A stretch of 64,000 nucleotides of DNA from Eublepharis macularius (taxonomy: Eukaryota; Chordata; Lepidosauria; Squamata; Eublepharidae): NCBI RefSeq assembly GCF_028583425.1, contig NC_072801.1:11614001-11678000 (forward strand), in the 5' to 3' direction. The position numbers and the translations under genes are program-made. Position 1 is the stretch's first letter. Every line of letters begins with the position of its first letter. Below are positions 1-12,193 of the stretch, one piece after another. Below the pieces are notes generated by a model. It had not been told where the DNA came from. It saw only the letters and a list, made by a program, of their open reading frames with translations, and ran no database searches.

Positions 1-303
1 TTGGATTTTTTAAGACTACCATTAACAGAATGCAAACAGAAGTTCAAGAATTGGGAAAGTGCACCAGAGCCATCAGTCACAAGCAAGGAGAGGGGAAAAT
101 ACGCTAGAGACAGCAAAAACCTACCGTAAATGTGCCAGAGAAGAACTGGAGAGAAGGGGCCACAGAGAGAGCAGCCCTTGTCAAAAGGTGGAGTGAGACA
201 CTGTGGTCTCCAGAATGTTTTTCATAATTAGTTATAAATCACTGGCTAGATCCAAACTCAGACCAAAAACAGAGACTAGTAAATTACAAAAATGGGAGGG
301 AAG

Positions 304-480
304 GCGGCATGGTATAGCCTGATCTCATCAGATCTCAGAAGCTAAGCAGGATCAGTACTTAGATGAGTGATCAACAAGGAAGACTGCAGAGGAAGACAAT
401 GGCAAACACACACTTCTGCTTTTCACTTCCTTTGAAAGCCCCTTGCTGGGGTTGCCATAAGTTGGTTGCGACCTGGGTGC
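304..480 (+). mobile_element. 5S-rRNA-derived SINE (5S-Sauria type)
   Basis: The segment GGCGGCATGGTATAGCCTGA and the following ATCTCAGAAGCTAAGCAGG match the 5' half of vertebrate 5S rRNA, including the internal box A region. A unique tail follows. This is the layout of 5S-derived SINEs known in squamates. The end near 480 runs into a GCGC/CACA simple repeat. Confidence 0.82.
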
Positions 481-939
481 GCGCGCGCACACACGCACAC
501 TACAAAAATAAGAGCATTTCCTCTGACAGGGATGTAAGCAAGATTTCTGTGAAATAATACCAAAAGCAACAACAGTCTGACACATTTGACTTTTCCACAT
601 CCTCTCCCGCCCACACGAAACGGCCCCAGGAATGGAGAGTCTGGCAAGAGAAGCTAAACCTTACAAAGATGAATTAACAGCGAGTCGGCATCTTAACCTT
701 ATTATTCACAGCCCTAGTAGAATGCTTCGGACACACTGTATACCTTAATGCACTGTGAGCATTACAAAGTGGAAGCATAGTGGGTGCACAGGCCAGTTCC
801 CAAGAGTCTCCAGAGGCACGGACATTGATTTAAAGAAAAAGAAAGACAAAGAACATTTTCAACATCTAGCTGGTCTTATCTTTAATACTTTTTTCTTAAA
901 GTCAAGTTTATATTGGAGCTGAATTTGCAAAAGGGAAAG

Positions 940-1165
940 GACGGTAGCTTGGCGACCAAGCAGATTTCTTTACTAATGCCTACAAAACTTCCCAGGTTCA
1001 ATCTCCAGCATTTCCAATGAAAGATGCTAAAGGGAGCACATGTTAGGAAAGACCATTTTCTTCCAGAGACCCTGGAAAGCCACTGCCAGAGCAGACAGCC
1101 CTAAGTCAGGTGAGTATCAGCCGTCTGACTCAGTATAAGGCAGCCTCATATGCTATTGCACCACC
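940..1165 (+). mobile_element. tRNA-derived SINE, degraded (family B)
   Basis: The ends GAGACCCTGGAAAGCCACTG and CTGACTCAGTATAAGGCAGC match the 3' body of the family best seen at 8462 and 35219. The tRNA-like head near 940 is decayed. Confidence 0.6.
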
Positions 1166-2049
1166 TGAATATTCATTTCTGCCCCTTTAGATGGACAGCC
1201 TGTGAATGTCATTGGGTGTATACTTGACCAAAGAATTCCCTACTGGACTATGATTAACAGTTGCAAGTCTCTCTTGTTATTTTTTTTTATTAATTTTTTT
1301 TCAGAAACGAGTAAAGCCAGACTCCATCATGTTCCAGTCCAACACATCACAGATGCTGTCCCTCCAGCAGGCAACAGCTGGATCAAATCTGACCCCTGCA
1401 TGTCAGACAGCTGAACCCAAAGGCCTTGTGATGCTATCACAAGAATGTCTTTGACTACAGAGCGGCCAGATAAGAGATCCTGAACAGTGCCGAGTTTGTA
1501 CTTTTACATTCAGTACCCTGCTCAACACCCCCACTCCTCAACCTTACAATTAGAGCTCAGTTTTTGAGCATCCCAGAGACCAGGCAAAAATTGAAAACAG
1601 ATTTCCACTACAGCACAGCTTGAATTTCCTAAATTCCATCACTCTCAACTTTCTCAGTCTTTCCTGAAAGGGGAGAGAGAGAATTGAAGAGAGGGGAGGC
1701 AGAGAGAATGAACAGCAGGCTGTGCCAGTATTCTACTTCTGCAAACACGTACAGTTAAGTGATTATGGCTCCCCCATAATTTTGCAAACAAAATATAGAA
1801 AAGTTTCTTCAATTTAGCATGAATTCAAAGACTCCAAATAGCAGCCTAATGGGAGGAAAAATAACCTCGAAGTTGAAACCTAAAGCATAAAGTCACCAAA
1901 ACAGATCAAAGCAAGAACTTTATTTGCAGGAAGCATCCAAAGAGCCATGCTCCACAGACAACAAGCCAGATCAGAGCTCTCCCCTTCAGTCTACAGGCAG
2001 TATTGAACATTAAAGAGTGCACAACAGGATTTGAGTCCCGGGGCACTTT

Positions 2050-2170
2050 AGAGACCCGAAGAAGGGAGTTCTGACTCTCAAATGCTTAAACTCTGAAAAT
2101 CTTGTTGGTCTCTAAGGTGCCGCTAGACTCAGTTCCTGCTGTCCTAGTGCAGACCAACATGGCTACCCGG
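2050..2170 (+). repeat. Hammerhead-core short repeat, degraded copy
   Basis: The order CGAAGAAGGGAGTTCTGACT, TCTTGTTGGTCTCTAAGGTG, and a terminal ACCAACATGGCTACC repeats the layout of the better copies at 14929 and 54970. The core is degenerate. Confidence 0.6.
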
Positions 2171-2857
2171 TAACATTAAAGAATGCGGTAAAAGAAACAG
2201 ACTGCCCAATCCTAAACCCTGCAATTGACACAGTCGGTCAGTATCCTATGCTCCCTGAGCAGAGAAAACTCCAGAAAAGACCTAACAAAAAGAAGGTGAG
2301 AACGTAGCAACTGCACTGACGTCCACAGGGACAGCGTTAACTCCCACAAATCACTGACTGGCAAGCCATGAGAGCCAGATGGGGAAACAGTCAATCAATG
2401 CACAAGTCCAAATTTACTTGGTAAATCCAGTGCCTTGTGGGTCACCATATCCAAAAGGTTGGGAACCAGTGCTCTGCTTGATTTTCCTTCACCAAAGGCC
2501 TGACAGGAAATCCTCTACAGCCAGCATCGGTCATGCAGACATGTGATCCAATTCCCTTCTTTCTTTGTTTCTCAGAATCCTGTATTCCACCAATTTCAAA
2601 AATCCGCTGACCAAGAGTGCAGGATCTCTTGGCAACTATGGTGTAACTCAGCTGTGTCCAGTGATCTTGAACATGCACTCCTGGCTTAAGATGACAAGCA
2701 GTGAGTACAGAGTTCCTGGATCACACCACGCTGTATTGAGCCCAGCATGCTTTGCCAGAATCCTAGCAGGTATCTAGTGGATTATGATCTGACTACTGCC
2801 CATTCCTGTCAGAGACCATACTTAGCATGGAAGTTACTGAGAAGTAACATAACTAAC

Positions 2858-3062
2858 TAATCGCCATCAAGTCACAGCTGACTTATGGCAAACCCATAGG
2901 GTTTTCAAACCAAGAGATGAACAGAGGAGGTTTGCCATTGCCTGTCTCTGCATAGCAACCCCAGTCTTCCTTGGTGGTCTCCTACCCAAGTACTAATGAC
3001 CGACCCTGCTCAGCTTCCAAGCTCTGACAAGCTCAAGCTAATCAGGGCTATTGAGGCTGCTA
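2858..3062 (-). mobile_element. 5S-rRNA-derived SINE
   Basis: On the minus strand the sequence reads GAAGCTGAGCAGGGTCGGTC and ATTAGTACTTGGGTAGGAGA, the 5S rRNA middle region. A body with TTTGCCATTGC (plus strand) follows and ends at a CAAGTCACAGCTGACTTATG motif. It is the same family as 304..480, in opposite orientation. Confidence 0.85.
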
Positions 3063-4044
3063 CTAAAAAGTAACAGGGGGTGGGGCATGCATAATGTAAA
3101 CACCAAGGCTACCAGAATGGGACTGGCAAAGGGATAATTTTTGGCACTGACTGCCTCTCACCCTGCTTTTAAAGTAACCACTTATTTTGCCAATCGCGTG
3201 CACTTTTCAAAACAAAAAGATGCATTCAGCCCTACTACTTTTCTCATTGTCTCGCCCTGAACTACAATCTTATGCTTCTAACAGCTCCCGAGAGATGATT
3301 TCAGTATCCAGAAGTACAGGTGCAGTCAAGCAGGTAAAACGGTGCCATGTTTCATTCATTTACTGGCATTTCTCCACTTCTTCCTATCTGCGCTCCAGGT
3401 GTTTGTTGAAGGCAATCCTATGCAGAGCTAACTTGTTTAAGGATACTGAAGTTAATAGGCTTAGGCTGGGGTAACTCTGCACAGGATTTCTCTGCAAATA
3501 TGCAAGAGGAGATCTGACTGAACTTGAATCCATTTCACAAAGGTTTTTTTTTTCCGTTTCCAATATGGTGCATTACCAGCTACATGCTTTGCTTTGCTCT
3601 TCCACCTTTCCAAGAATAAGATGACATACATCAGGCCTCAACACTCATTTGCTGACAAAGGCAGAACATCAATTCCTTGGGATGAGAGATCATCATTTTG
3701 CTCTGACTTTGAGGAGGGAAGGCCCATCCGCAGCTATCAAATCCTTTTCATTATGCAACTACACACACCCAATTAGCTTTCAGATGGATCTAGTTCAAAA
3801 CAAAGCTTTTCATTTGTGCTGGACTGGGATGGCTTTATGGATATCTGTACTCCTGCATTTACACTGTTTAAAATATGAGTAATGGCAGCTTCCTAGCACA
3901 CAAAAATAGTTTGCTAGAAAAACTGCTAACGTCCTTTCACCATATGGGACCTAAAGGGACTGGGTTTTCGACGTGGCAACTTATGCTTTACTCTGGATGT
4001 GGCTGGTATCACTCTCTTGTATGCAGTGACAGTCATATACTCTC

Positions 4045-4130
4045 TGTATAGCCTACCTCACAGAATTGTGCGGATAAAATGGAGGAGAGGAGAATGATGT
4101 TAACTGCTTCGGGGATCCACTAAGGAGAAA
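4045..4130 (+). mobile_element. tRNA SINE 3' fragment (family C)
   Basis: CCTACCTCACAGAATTGTG followed by GGAGAATGATGTTAACTGCT is the 3' body of the SINE seen nearly full length, in reverse, at 48196..48440. Confidence 0.6.
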
Positions 4131-4365
4131 AGCAGGGCAAAAGTGTACCACAGAAATTGTATTGGATTTGGACGAAGGTTGAACTACGGAAGGATTGCTT
4201 AGGTTGCTGCTGTAATGAAAATGGAAACATCTGATTAATTCTAGATGGAGATAAAACCATGCCCCTTACAAATTCTCCTTCTGCTTGTTTCTACTGTCCC
4301 TCCAGTCCTGTTCACATGTCAGAGTGAACATGTGGACATGTATGCGCAAGAATCTACACGTTTTC

Positions 4366-4475
4366 ACTTTACACATGAAACTGGTGAACATGGCTCAGTG
4401 GCAGACATCTCCTTGGCATGCAGAAATCCTTGCAACAGAGAGACCCTAGGCCCCCAAGGTGCCGCTTTATCTGGC
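4366..4475 (+). mobile_element. tRNA SINE head fragment (family B)
   Basis: ATGGCTCAGTGGCAGACATC and CTTGGCATGCAGAAATCC carry the tRNA-like head of the family at 8462. The fragment lies inside a fortuitously open 294-codon frame. Confidence 0.6.
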
Positions 4476-5504
4476 ATTCTCTTCTCTCCATGGTCAAGCA
4501 GCTTCTCTCACACCTTTTCTCCCAAGCTTGATGGAATCCTGGAAGAAAGCGTTTTTCTGGAGAGGTCACCTTATGACCACTTGCTCCCCTGGAGGAATCA
4601 TCTGCATCAGGGTTTTGTTGTTGTAGGCTTATTTGCCATCTGGCAGCAGAGCCCCCAAAATGATGAGTTCTACATCCATTTCAAAGTGATAAAAGCAAAA
4701 ATCGTATCAATCCTAGCAGGTGTGTTTAAATATAGTGCTCAAAAGTCCGGAGTGGTGCCTCCTGTTCACCCCCAGAATACTCTCAGACCTTTGACCCTTT
4801 CGAAGATGTTCTCAAATGTTTTCAACCATTTTTCTGTCCCCCGCCCCACACACACAACATGCCTGCATGGACTATTTCTGATAGTTGCCTGGTTTCACAT
4901 TTACCAGCAGAGCCTGTGTGGAAAGCTGGGAACATTGCAGCTAGAGTTTCTAGTCTCTTCTCCCCACCCCACCCTGCCACTGGGATTACAGCTCACTGAT
5001 GTTTCCTGTTCACGTTGCTTTTCTACCCTCCTCTCTCAAATTTTCCAGCAGGAACAAAGAGCTCTCTACACAAAAAGTCTCAGTTGCACTGACAAGTGTG
5101 CGAGAGGTACTGTATGGCACCTTAATTAGCTTTACAGATTTATACAATGCCATCTACCTGAGCAGCACTGCGGCCAAATATAAAACACACCATTAGAATG
5201 AAATATGTAAACAGCCCTGCCAGGGCTCCTGTTTTCACTGCTGCTAGCAAAAGAAAACTTGGTCCCAAGCAACTATGGCTTTTAAAATACTCCATTAGCA
5301 AAGGCAAACCTGTACGTTTGTTTGTTTAGTTTTCCCAAGCCGGACTTTCTAGCAGAGCATGATTCTGCCTAGCACCTCTGCAAGTCAGCTGAGGCCAATT
5401 CACCTGGGCTAAACAAACCTTCCACAGTTCTTTGAGGATAACACCACCATTTAATCCTGATGCTCTAAACCGGGGACTTGCCATATGGCCATTGCCACCT
5501 ACCA

Positions 5505-5534
5505 CCAATTTTATTTATTTATTTATTTATTTTG
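5505..5534. repeat. (TTTA)n microsatellite
   Basis: Seven or so TTTA/ATTT units are visible. No neighbouring element explains the run. Confidence 0.9.
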
Positions 5535-5799
5535 GATGGCAAGCAGCAGTTGGAAGAGGCAATGGCACCAGATTGTCAAGCACTGGCTCGATGCCCTTCT
5601 TGATCCTTTGGTTCAGGTTTATGATTCATTATTAAGCAAGAATCCTTGCAAGTATGACTCAGAGGTACAGCTGGGAAAGTCCTTTTATCACTTGAGATAA
5701 ACTCTTCTATACTCGTAATGATTCATGGAGAAGAGGAAAGGAGGCAGAGGCTGGGGGGAAAAGAGGCTTGCCTGAAAAAGCATTCTATAGGATACAAAC

Positions 5800-5985
5800 A
5801 CACGAAGCTGCCTTTACAATGGAGCAGACCACTGGTCTATCTAGATCTGAAATGTCTACACTGACTGATGTGTTCACAGATTTTAGTCAATGCCTTTCCA
5901 GCCCTCCTCTTTAGGTGGCCACGCTGAGAATCGAATCTAGGACCTTAGGCATGAAAAGCACATGCTCTCTACCACTATCAAAGTA
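5800..5985 (-). mobile_element. tRNA-derived SINE (family B)
   Basis: In reverse orientation it carries the family B ending (AGACCACTGGTCTATCTAGA on the plus strand) and a tRNA-like head ending GAATCGAATCTAGGACCTTA. It resembles the copy at 52375..52556. Confidence 0.7.
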
Positions 5986-6269
5986 AAGAAATCTGTGGCA
6001 AATTTTGAAGGACTGTGACATCATAAGCCTAAATGTTGCTGCAAAGCTAAACTGGTACATCTGCCCAGGAACATACTTTGCCAACTCAGAAGTGCTTCGC
6101 TGACTGGTAATTCATTTCTGAGCACACCTTGGCGAGCGAGGGCTTACTTTTAAACCTCTCAATGCACTAGGAGTTATACATTTTCAGGACCATCTTCGCC
6201 CACATGAGCATATTTGACCATTAGGATCTAATTCAGAAGCCTAGCTGTGGACAAACAGGTGGTCACTTG

Positions 6270-6525
6270 CAGGGCTTTTTTTCTGGGAAAAGAGGTGGTG
6301 GAACTCAGTGGGTTGCCTCGGAGAAAATGGTCACATGGCTGGTGGCCCCGCCCCCTGATCTCCAGACAGAGGGGAGTTGAGATTGCCCTCCGCGCTCAGC
6401 GGCGCGGAGGGCAATCTCAACTCCCCTCTGTCTGGAGATCTGGGGGCGGGGCCACCAGCCATGTGACCATTTCCAAGAGGTTCCGGAACTCCGTTCCCCC
6501 GCGTTCCCCCTGAAAAAAAGCCCTG
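6270..6525 (+). mobile_element. hAT MITE, copy 1 of 5
   Basis: The element is flanked by a perfect 8-bp duplication GTCACTTG (6262..6269 and 6526..6533), the hAT signature. Its termini are CAGGGCTTTTTTTC and GAAAAAAAGCCCTG. The centre is a near-perfect hairpin with arms of about 38 bases around a TCAGCG spacer. It has no coding capacity, so it depends on a transposase in trans. Confidence 0.95.
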
Positions 6526-6909
6526 GTCACTTGAGATGTGAAAGGCCAGGGGGGGAAAGGAAAGATTCGGGGGGGGCAGGGAGATTGCTGCTTCTGCCCC
6601 TGCACTTCTTTCCCCAATAGCAAAACTGGAAATTTGGAGGAGCACAGAAAAATGGTTTTAGGGAAGTTTTTTTAATGAGTGAAATGCTTTTTCAGACAAG
6701 ATTTTAATTCATTCAAAATGTACAGTATGAAGATTTTTAATGAAAAGTATGAAGATTTTTAATGTATGACCATCTACAGCACTAGAGAACAATTCCAGCG
6801 TAAACTGTATAATTATACAATGTTTACAAAGATATATTTATCGTTTAAATGTAGCTAATTTCTCCATTTTCAGTAAGCTATAATTACAAATGGATTATTC
6901 TGCTGCAAC

Positions 6910-7136
6910 CAAATAAAACAGGAGTCCAGTGCCACCTTAAAGGCAAACAAAGCTTACTCCAACAAGAAGCTGTCATACGTCAGAGCTTACTTTATCAGAT
7001 GTTAGTCTGTAGTTGCAAAATAGTAAAAAGTCTGACGAAGAGAGCTGTGCGTATCTGACAAAAAGAGCTGTGGTTCTCAAAAGCTTGTCTCAATAAAGTT
7101 GGTTAGTCTTAAAGGTGCTATTGGACTTTTTACTAT
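6910..7136. repeat. Hammerhead-core short repeat, fold-back copy
   Basis: A minus-oriented half (GAGTCCAGTGCCACCTTAAA) is followed by a plus-oriented half ending AGTTGGTTAGTCTTAAAGGT. Two CTGAC[GA]A cores are present (7032 and 7056 regions), followed by stem II and AAAAGCTT. It is the same inverted layout as 54660..55062, but shorter and more decayed. Confidence 0.75.
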
Positions 7137-8461
7137 TTATCAGATGACAATCCATTATTGAAAAATTCCTGGGGAATCAAGTTAAACTTTATAATACCGA
7201 AAGCCAGTATGCGGCTAGTTCCACTGTGACTAGAAGAAATGGCTTCCATCCAAAAAAATACTCTATTATTTTACACACTTTATGCTTTCTATTGTCAACA
7301 TTTGTTCTCAGCTTCTCAGGTTCCAAAGCTAAGGCCCATGTGCTAAGGCAGCAAAGGTTATGGCAGAGGGGTATCCTTTGCAAGCATTTGTTTGGGCCAA
7401 CTACGGGGTATGGAAGAGAAGGAAGGAAGTCCCTTCAGCAAGCCCGTTTTCAACCCCACAATTGCCCTTGGCAACACAAGGGCTGTATGGCACACAACTG
7501 CTGCTGACCCCAGAACAACAGAGGACCGTCGCATGAGAAGTGAGTGAGCAGTTAAAAGTTTAGTGTATTCATGCACGTGGCATGCATGCACCACACACAC
7601 AATCCAGGATTTCCTCAAAACACAGAAAGGCCTTCTATCTCCAAGAAGCAGAATGGATACAATATTGAACCACCATCCACTATGCATGGACTTCAGAAGA
7701 CATCATCTGTGGTTTTCCACTACAATTATATCCACTGCTTACAGATATTAAAGTTAGCAACTGCCTTTTTTAAAAAACTGTATTAAAACTTAATGAACGA
7801 TTAATGTTGTTCTCTTCCTCCAATCCCAACATTATTGTTTTGTAGAGATGTGCAGTTTTTGTTTTGTAGAGATTTTGTAGAGATGTGCAGTCATCTCTAC
7901 AATATGATTGGAAAAAAGGCTATTTTAGCAAACATCTCCCTCCTACTATTGCCAAAGAAACTTCCAAAATTCAAGCTTTACCTTGGAAATTAAACCATAA
8001 TGTCTCTGCAGCAATTCCCAGGAAATGGCATGTTACTTGGCTATGGGGCGGGGGGGAGGGGGTTGTACACATACACAAACTTGTACGAGTGCTCAGCTGT
8101 AGCTCCTCTTTAAAAGCAAACAATACTAAAACTTTCTAATTCCCATCATATCAGTGAACCACATTTCTTAAAGAGGACAACCTTCCACGCTGGAACGTTA
8201 ATGTACCATTAATGTGCCTTGAATTCTCCAGCATTCAGCCACAACCAGCAGGTTAACTGAAGAGAAAGCACACAGCACCTCTCCAATTTACAGACAGTGC
8301 ATGTACCTAGACTGCCATGTGACTGGCCCTTAGGATGTTTTTCTATTGTCTAGCCCATAGGATGTGGCAACAATTGTGCATTCCTATTCCATGTATCTCC
8401 CTACAGCAGCATCCACCAGAACAGAAAATGTATAGGGCAACAGACACTATGCTCATGTGGG

Positions 8462-8690
8462 GTGGGCCGTGGATCAGTGGTAAAGCATCTGCTTGGCATG
8501 CAGACGGCCCCCAGTTCTATCTCGAGCATCTCCACTTAAAAGTATCATGTAATGGGTGATGGGGAAGGCCTTTACCTGATACCCTGGACAGCCACAGCCC
8601 CTCTGAATGGACAATACTTTCCTTGACAGACCAAGGGTCTGACTCAATGGCAGGCAGCTTCAGGTGTGCCTTTTCTTAGTAATGCACAGC
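8462..8690 (+). mobile_element. tRNA-derived SINE (family B)
   Basis: The tRNA-like head reads GTGGATCAGTGGTAAAGCAT then CTGCTTGGCATGCAGACGG, with box A and box B positions. The body ends CCAAGGGTCTGACTCAATGG then CAGGCAGCTTCA. Partial and reversed relatives lie at 940, 4366, 5800, 35219, 40118 and 52375. Confidence 0.8.
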
Positions 8691-11600
8691 TGACCTCAAA
8701 TGTCTCAGAAGGCCACCTCAACCACTGAGATTTCCCTGTATAGCAGATACTTTATTAGAAAGGTTTCATGCGCTTGGGTTGCAGGGCGGTCATCACTACC
8801 TAGCAACAGAACCTCAAGCCTCTGACCCCAGTGGAAGCATGCCTATCCCTCTCTTCCCTTGACTTGTCCTCTTGCCAGCCCTACAAAACATCCTGTGCTG
8901 CTGTCAGGAGCAAGTCTTTTCAAACAGGATGCCAAGGATGCAAGACCGTAAGAGAAGAATGGGCCAGGCTCTGCATTCTCATTCACAACAAGGGAAGCTG
9001 ACAGAAAGAAAGGCATTTCCAAGCAAGTTATTTCGTCATGCACAGATTAAGAAAAATCACAGCGTCTTCAATTTCCACATCCAGTACTTTACATGCTTAG
9101 GCTGTTTAATCTTTGTCTGATTGTCCACAACTTGATCTTTGAAAGCCTCCTATTGTTCACGGAGATGTAGTTAGGTGTGCACAAACACTCTGTGAATTGA
9201 CAAACATTAACCAGCAAAAGCAGGCTAGAAAGAGACCTTGCACAACAAAACAAAAGACCCAACGCCGGTTTATCACACAGACTCCTCTGGGGATGCTGGT
9301 GCTTCTTACGTAAGAAGAGACAAGATAAACAGAAGGTCCTTTAGAACACTGTGAAGCTCATACAGCCGAGATCATTGTGTAACATGCAACATTTTCCTTC
9401 ACCATATTTTGCCATATAACAAAGGGTTTCTTTTAAACATAAGAAAGCCTCCAGCAGCTTTGGTCTGAGAAACAGACTGGTTTCTTGATTGGTTTGTATG
9501 GGTTTTTTCTTGAAAAAGATTTTTCTACGGGGTTGGGGGGGGAGGTCCAAGAGAAAACAGAGATAACACATGGAACAGATAACTCTGCCATCTCCAAGTG
9601 TTGGATGTTTTTGCTGCATCCTATCTAAGCAAGTGTACCGGGGGATGAAAAATGGTGTTTTTCATGCTAAAGATTGTGGGGAAACATCAAATTAGGTCCA
9701 GTAAAAAATATGACACTGGGAAACGCCATTCACTGGCATTTTCTTTAGATAACCAAGAGCAGAAATGTCAGGTTTCAACACCGACAAACCATTCTGTTAG
9801 TGCCTTGTTAGCATTGTAGGTTCAACCTCAATATAGCTGTAAGGCATTAAGTCATCCATTTTCATAACAGCAGCAGGCTGCTCTCTCCCCCTCTCAAAAG
9901 TGATAATGGGCATTTCAGCGGAACACCCAGCAACGACAGGATTATTGAATGGGCTATCTAGGAAAACTCTCCTTTCCCCTAACATAGTGAACGTAATTAC
10001 AGTCCGATTGACATCAGGTGCTTCAAAAGCTTGGGAGGGAGGGTAAAGACCAAGGGAGAGGAGGAAAAAAATATGGATGCCTTCTCTCCATCCTAGCTCT
10101 TCTCAGGGAATTCAGGATTCAGTCTACATGAGCTGTTTCTAAAAACTCATTACAATACTGACTTGGCATCATCCTGAGTTGGAGGGAAAGGACCCACAAG
10201 CCCTCCTTCTGTCTTCAAGCCTAAAATCCTCCTCTGACACCCACACATCTCCAAAAACCTTGCAAAGGTGGGAGGAAAATGGAAGCTTCCCTCCAAATCG
10301 CCCCCAACCTCCACCCCTGAGTTCCATCTGTAGAGGTGGGCAATTGTGTGGTGTGTTCCCACGGCCATCTTTCTCTCCCTAAATTCTTTTCTGTGGGGGT
10401 GATGAAATGGGGTGGGAGCAGCCTTTCTTCCTTACTCTCCCTATTTGCTCCACAAAAGTAACTTCACAGTGAGACACATCTGGGGAAGGAGAGAGGGGAG
10501 TTTTCCACAGCCCACAAACCTGGCTGCAAGAACAGCCAAGACGAGAAATAAACAAAATACTCTGTTCCTTCTCCCTCCCGTTAAATCTGGGGGCAGGAAG
10601 GGGGGGGATGGAAGATGGCTGGGGGGGTTGAAGGAGAGAAGAAAATGAAAAGTATCAAGAGGGCATACAAAGACTCCCTCGAGATGAATGGGGAGGGGGT
10701 GAGAAAGACAGATTACAAATAAAGAGAAATAAATAAACGAGGCTAATATGAAAAACTTGGGAGGATAACGTCCAAAAAAGGGTCTATTTCAGTCTTTCCT
10801 AAACCTCTGCCTTTAACATCCAGAGGCAAAGCCATTTCCGGACTGAATTGCTTCAAGCTGTGGGGGGGGAGAAACAGCCAAAGAAAGCTCTCCACAAACA
10901 AGCTCCCCTTCACACAGATGATCAGCACCTCAGGAAGTGATGTCTGGCTTAGACTTCTCCCCTAAATGCTATTCTCTGCCCCCCCCCCCATATCCAAGGC
11001 AGCCTTTGTTCACAAGCATCCTTCAACCACGCATATCCCCCACCTGCAGCCGGAAGTGGTACAGTCCAGGGAAGGCTGCACCACTGGCCTTTGAATGTAT
11101 GAACCGGGCATTGTGTGGGGAGGGAAGGGAGTGCAAAGGACAGGAAGAACACGTTTCCTGTTTTAAAAAGGGAGAAATTATTATTTCAGTTATGGGATTT
11201 TTGGAAAGGAGGGGAAAATGGGTCTGGGAGGATTGTGACATATGAAGGAAACTGTGCACTATAGGAAACAGGCAGTGTTTAGGGGGAGCTGGGGGAGAAG
11301 AAAAAAAATGAAAGGATGATATGAACCCCTATCTTATCCTGAAGCTCTCTTCGGAAGGGAGATTGTTGGGGGGTGTAAGGCACATATACAGAGAGTGACA
11401 TGTGGGGAGGGGAAGAGAAGGAAGAAAGCATCAGATGCCCCGCCAAAGTCCCTCTGATCACTCAATATGGGGAAATTGGGGGGCCTACAGAAAAGGTGGT
11501 TGTGTGTATGAGAGCGTATGAGGGACCTGCGAGGTAACTGATGGGGGGGAGAGATGTATGGGGCTGTGCTCCACTCTCCCCTCAACCTGAATTATGAAAA

Positions 11601-11830
11601 AGGGTTGTTATGCATATCTGGAAGGAGGGGAATGTGATGCTGGGTGGGGGTACGGGGTGATTGAAGGAGGACGAGAGGAAGGAGAGGAGAGTAGGCCCGT
11701 TCAGACGTGATCTGGGAGATGCGTGTTCACATCTTCCTTGCGCCTTTTTAATGCACGGCAGGGGGGAAGCGAGGGCCGGAGGGGCCGCTGGAAAGGAGGA
11801 GGGACCTGCCGGGCCGTCCCGCAGCCTCAC

Positions 11831-11956
11831 CTGCTGGTACTCGGCGTCCTCCGGTCGGAAGTCGTCGCCGGTGGCCTCCCAGCGGAGGCTGAAGTGGGGC
11901 AGGCGGTGCAGGAGGCTCACCCACCAGGGCGGCGAGTAGCTCACGCCCGCCGCCAT
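11831..11956 (-). CDS. TTYH3: TTYH3 (tweety family member 3), first coding exon
   Basis: This exon encodes the first 42 residues of a tweety-family protein. The peptide starts MAAGVSYSPPWWVSLLHRLP and ends FRPEDAEYQQ, which matches what I recall of the human TTYH3 N-terminus (MAGVSY..PWWVSLLHRLPHF, FRPEDTDYQQ). The ATG has G at -3 and G at +4, a strong Kozak context. The exon ends in phase 0 after CAGCAG, followed by the donor GTGAGG. Tweety proteins are five-pass plasma-membrane glycoproteins associated with calcium- or volume-regulated chloride conductance. This exon is the extracellular N-terminal tail before membrane segment 1. Segment 1 (human LLLLGAAALACLALD..) is not found in 1..11830, so intron 1 runs off the left edge. 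The frame stays open upstream of the ATG, but only the chosen start fits the family. The rest of the gene is outside the window. Confidence 0.93.
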
Positions 11957-12167
11957 GGCCGGCCCGGCCGCCCCGCAGCCCCTCACAGGCGCGCCGCCGC
12001 CGCCATCATGCGCCGAAAGGTCGCGCCGCCGCCTCGCCTCAGCCCGCAGCCCGGCCGGGCCCTTCAAGCCGCCCGGCGCGTCTCCCCGCCGCCGCCGCCG
12101 CTGCGGCTCCCCGGCCGAGGCTTCCCGCCCCTCATGGCCGCCGCCTCGCCTCGCCTCTCGCGCTCCT

Positions 12168-12193
12168 GCCGCCGCCGCCGCCGCCGCCGCCGC
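12168..12193. repeat. (GCC)n / (CGG)n triplet repeat upstream of TTYH3
   Basis: Nearly nine uninterrupted GCC units lie about 210 bases upstream of the TTYH3 ATG, so the transcribed strand would read CGG. The position fits the 5' untranslated region or core promoter. CGG runs of this kind are often polymorphic in length. Confidence 0.9.

Larger units (their letters stand above)
1..11830 (-). other. TTYH3: TTYH3 intron 1 (partial, right part)
   Basis: The interval lies downstream of the exon 1 donor. I found no frame resembling TTYH3 exon 2 on the minus strand, so it is read as intron. Repeats inside it are listed separately. The segments 510-930, 1170-2050, 2170-2840, 3065-4040, 4480-5500, 5990-6260, 6530-6900, 7140-8460 and 8700-11650 hold no gene or classified repeat that I can support. 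From 10170 to 11650 the plus strand alternates purine-rich (GGGGGA) and pyrimidine-rich tracts. Confidence 0.75.

Noticed and set aside
304-480. Genuine 5S rRNA gene
   Set aside because: Only the 5' half resembles 5S rRNA, with several changes and a foreign tail, so it is a SINE.
11582-12067. Start of TTYH3 at the upstream MKGPAGLRAE methionine
   Set aside because: The upstream residues are low-complexity 5' UTR translation. The family N-terminus begins at M(A)AGVSY, with a better Kozak context.
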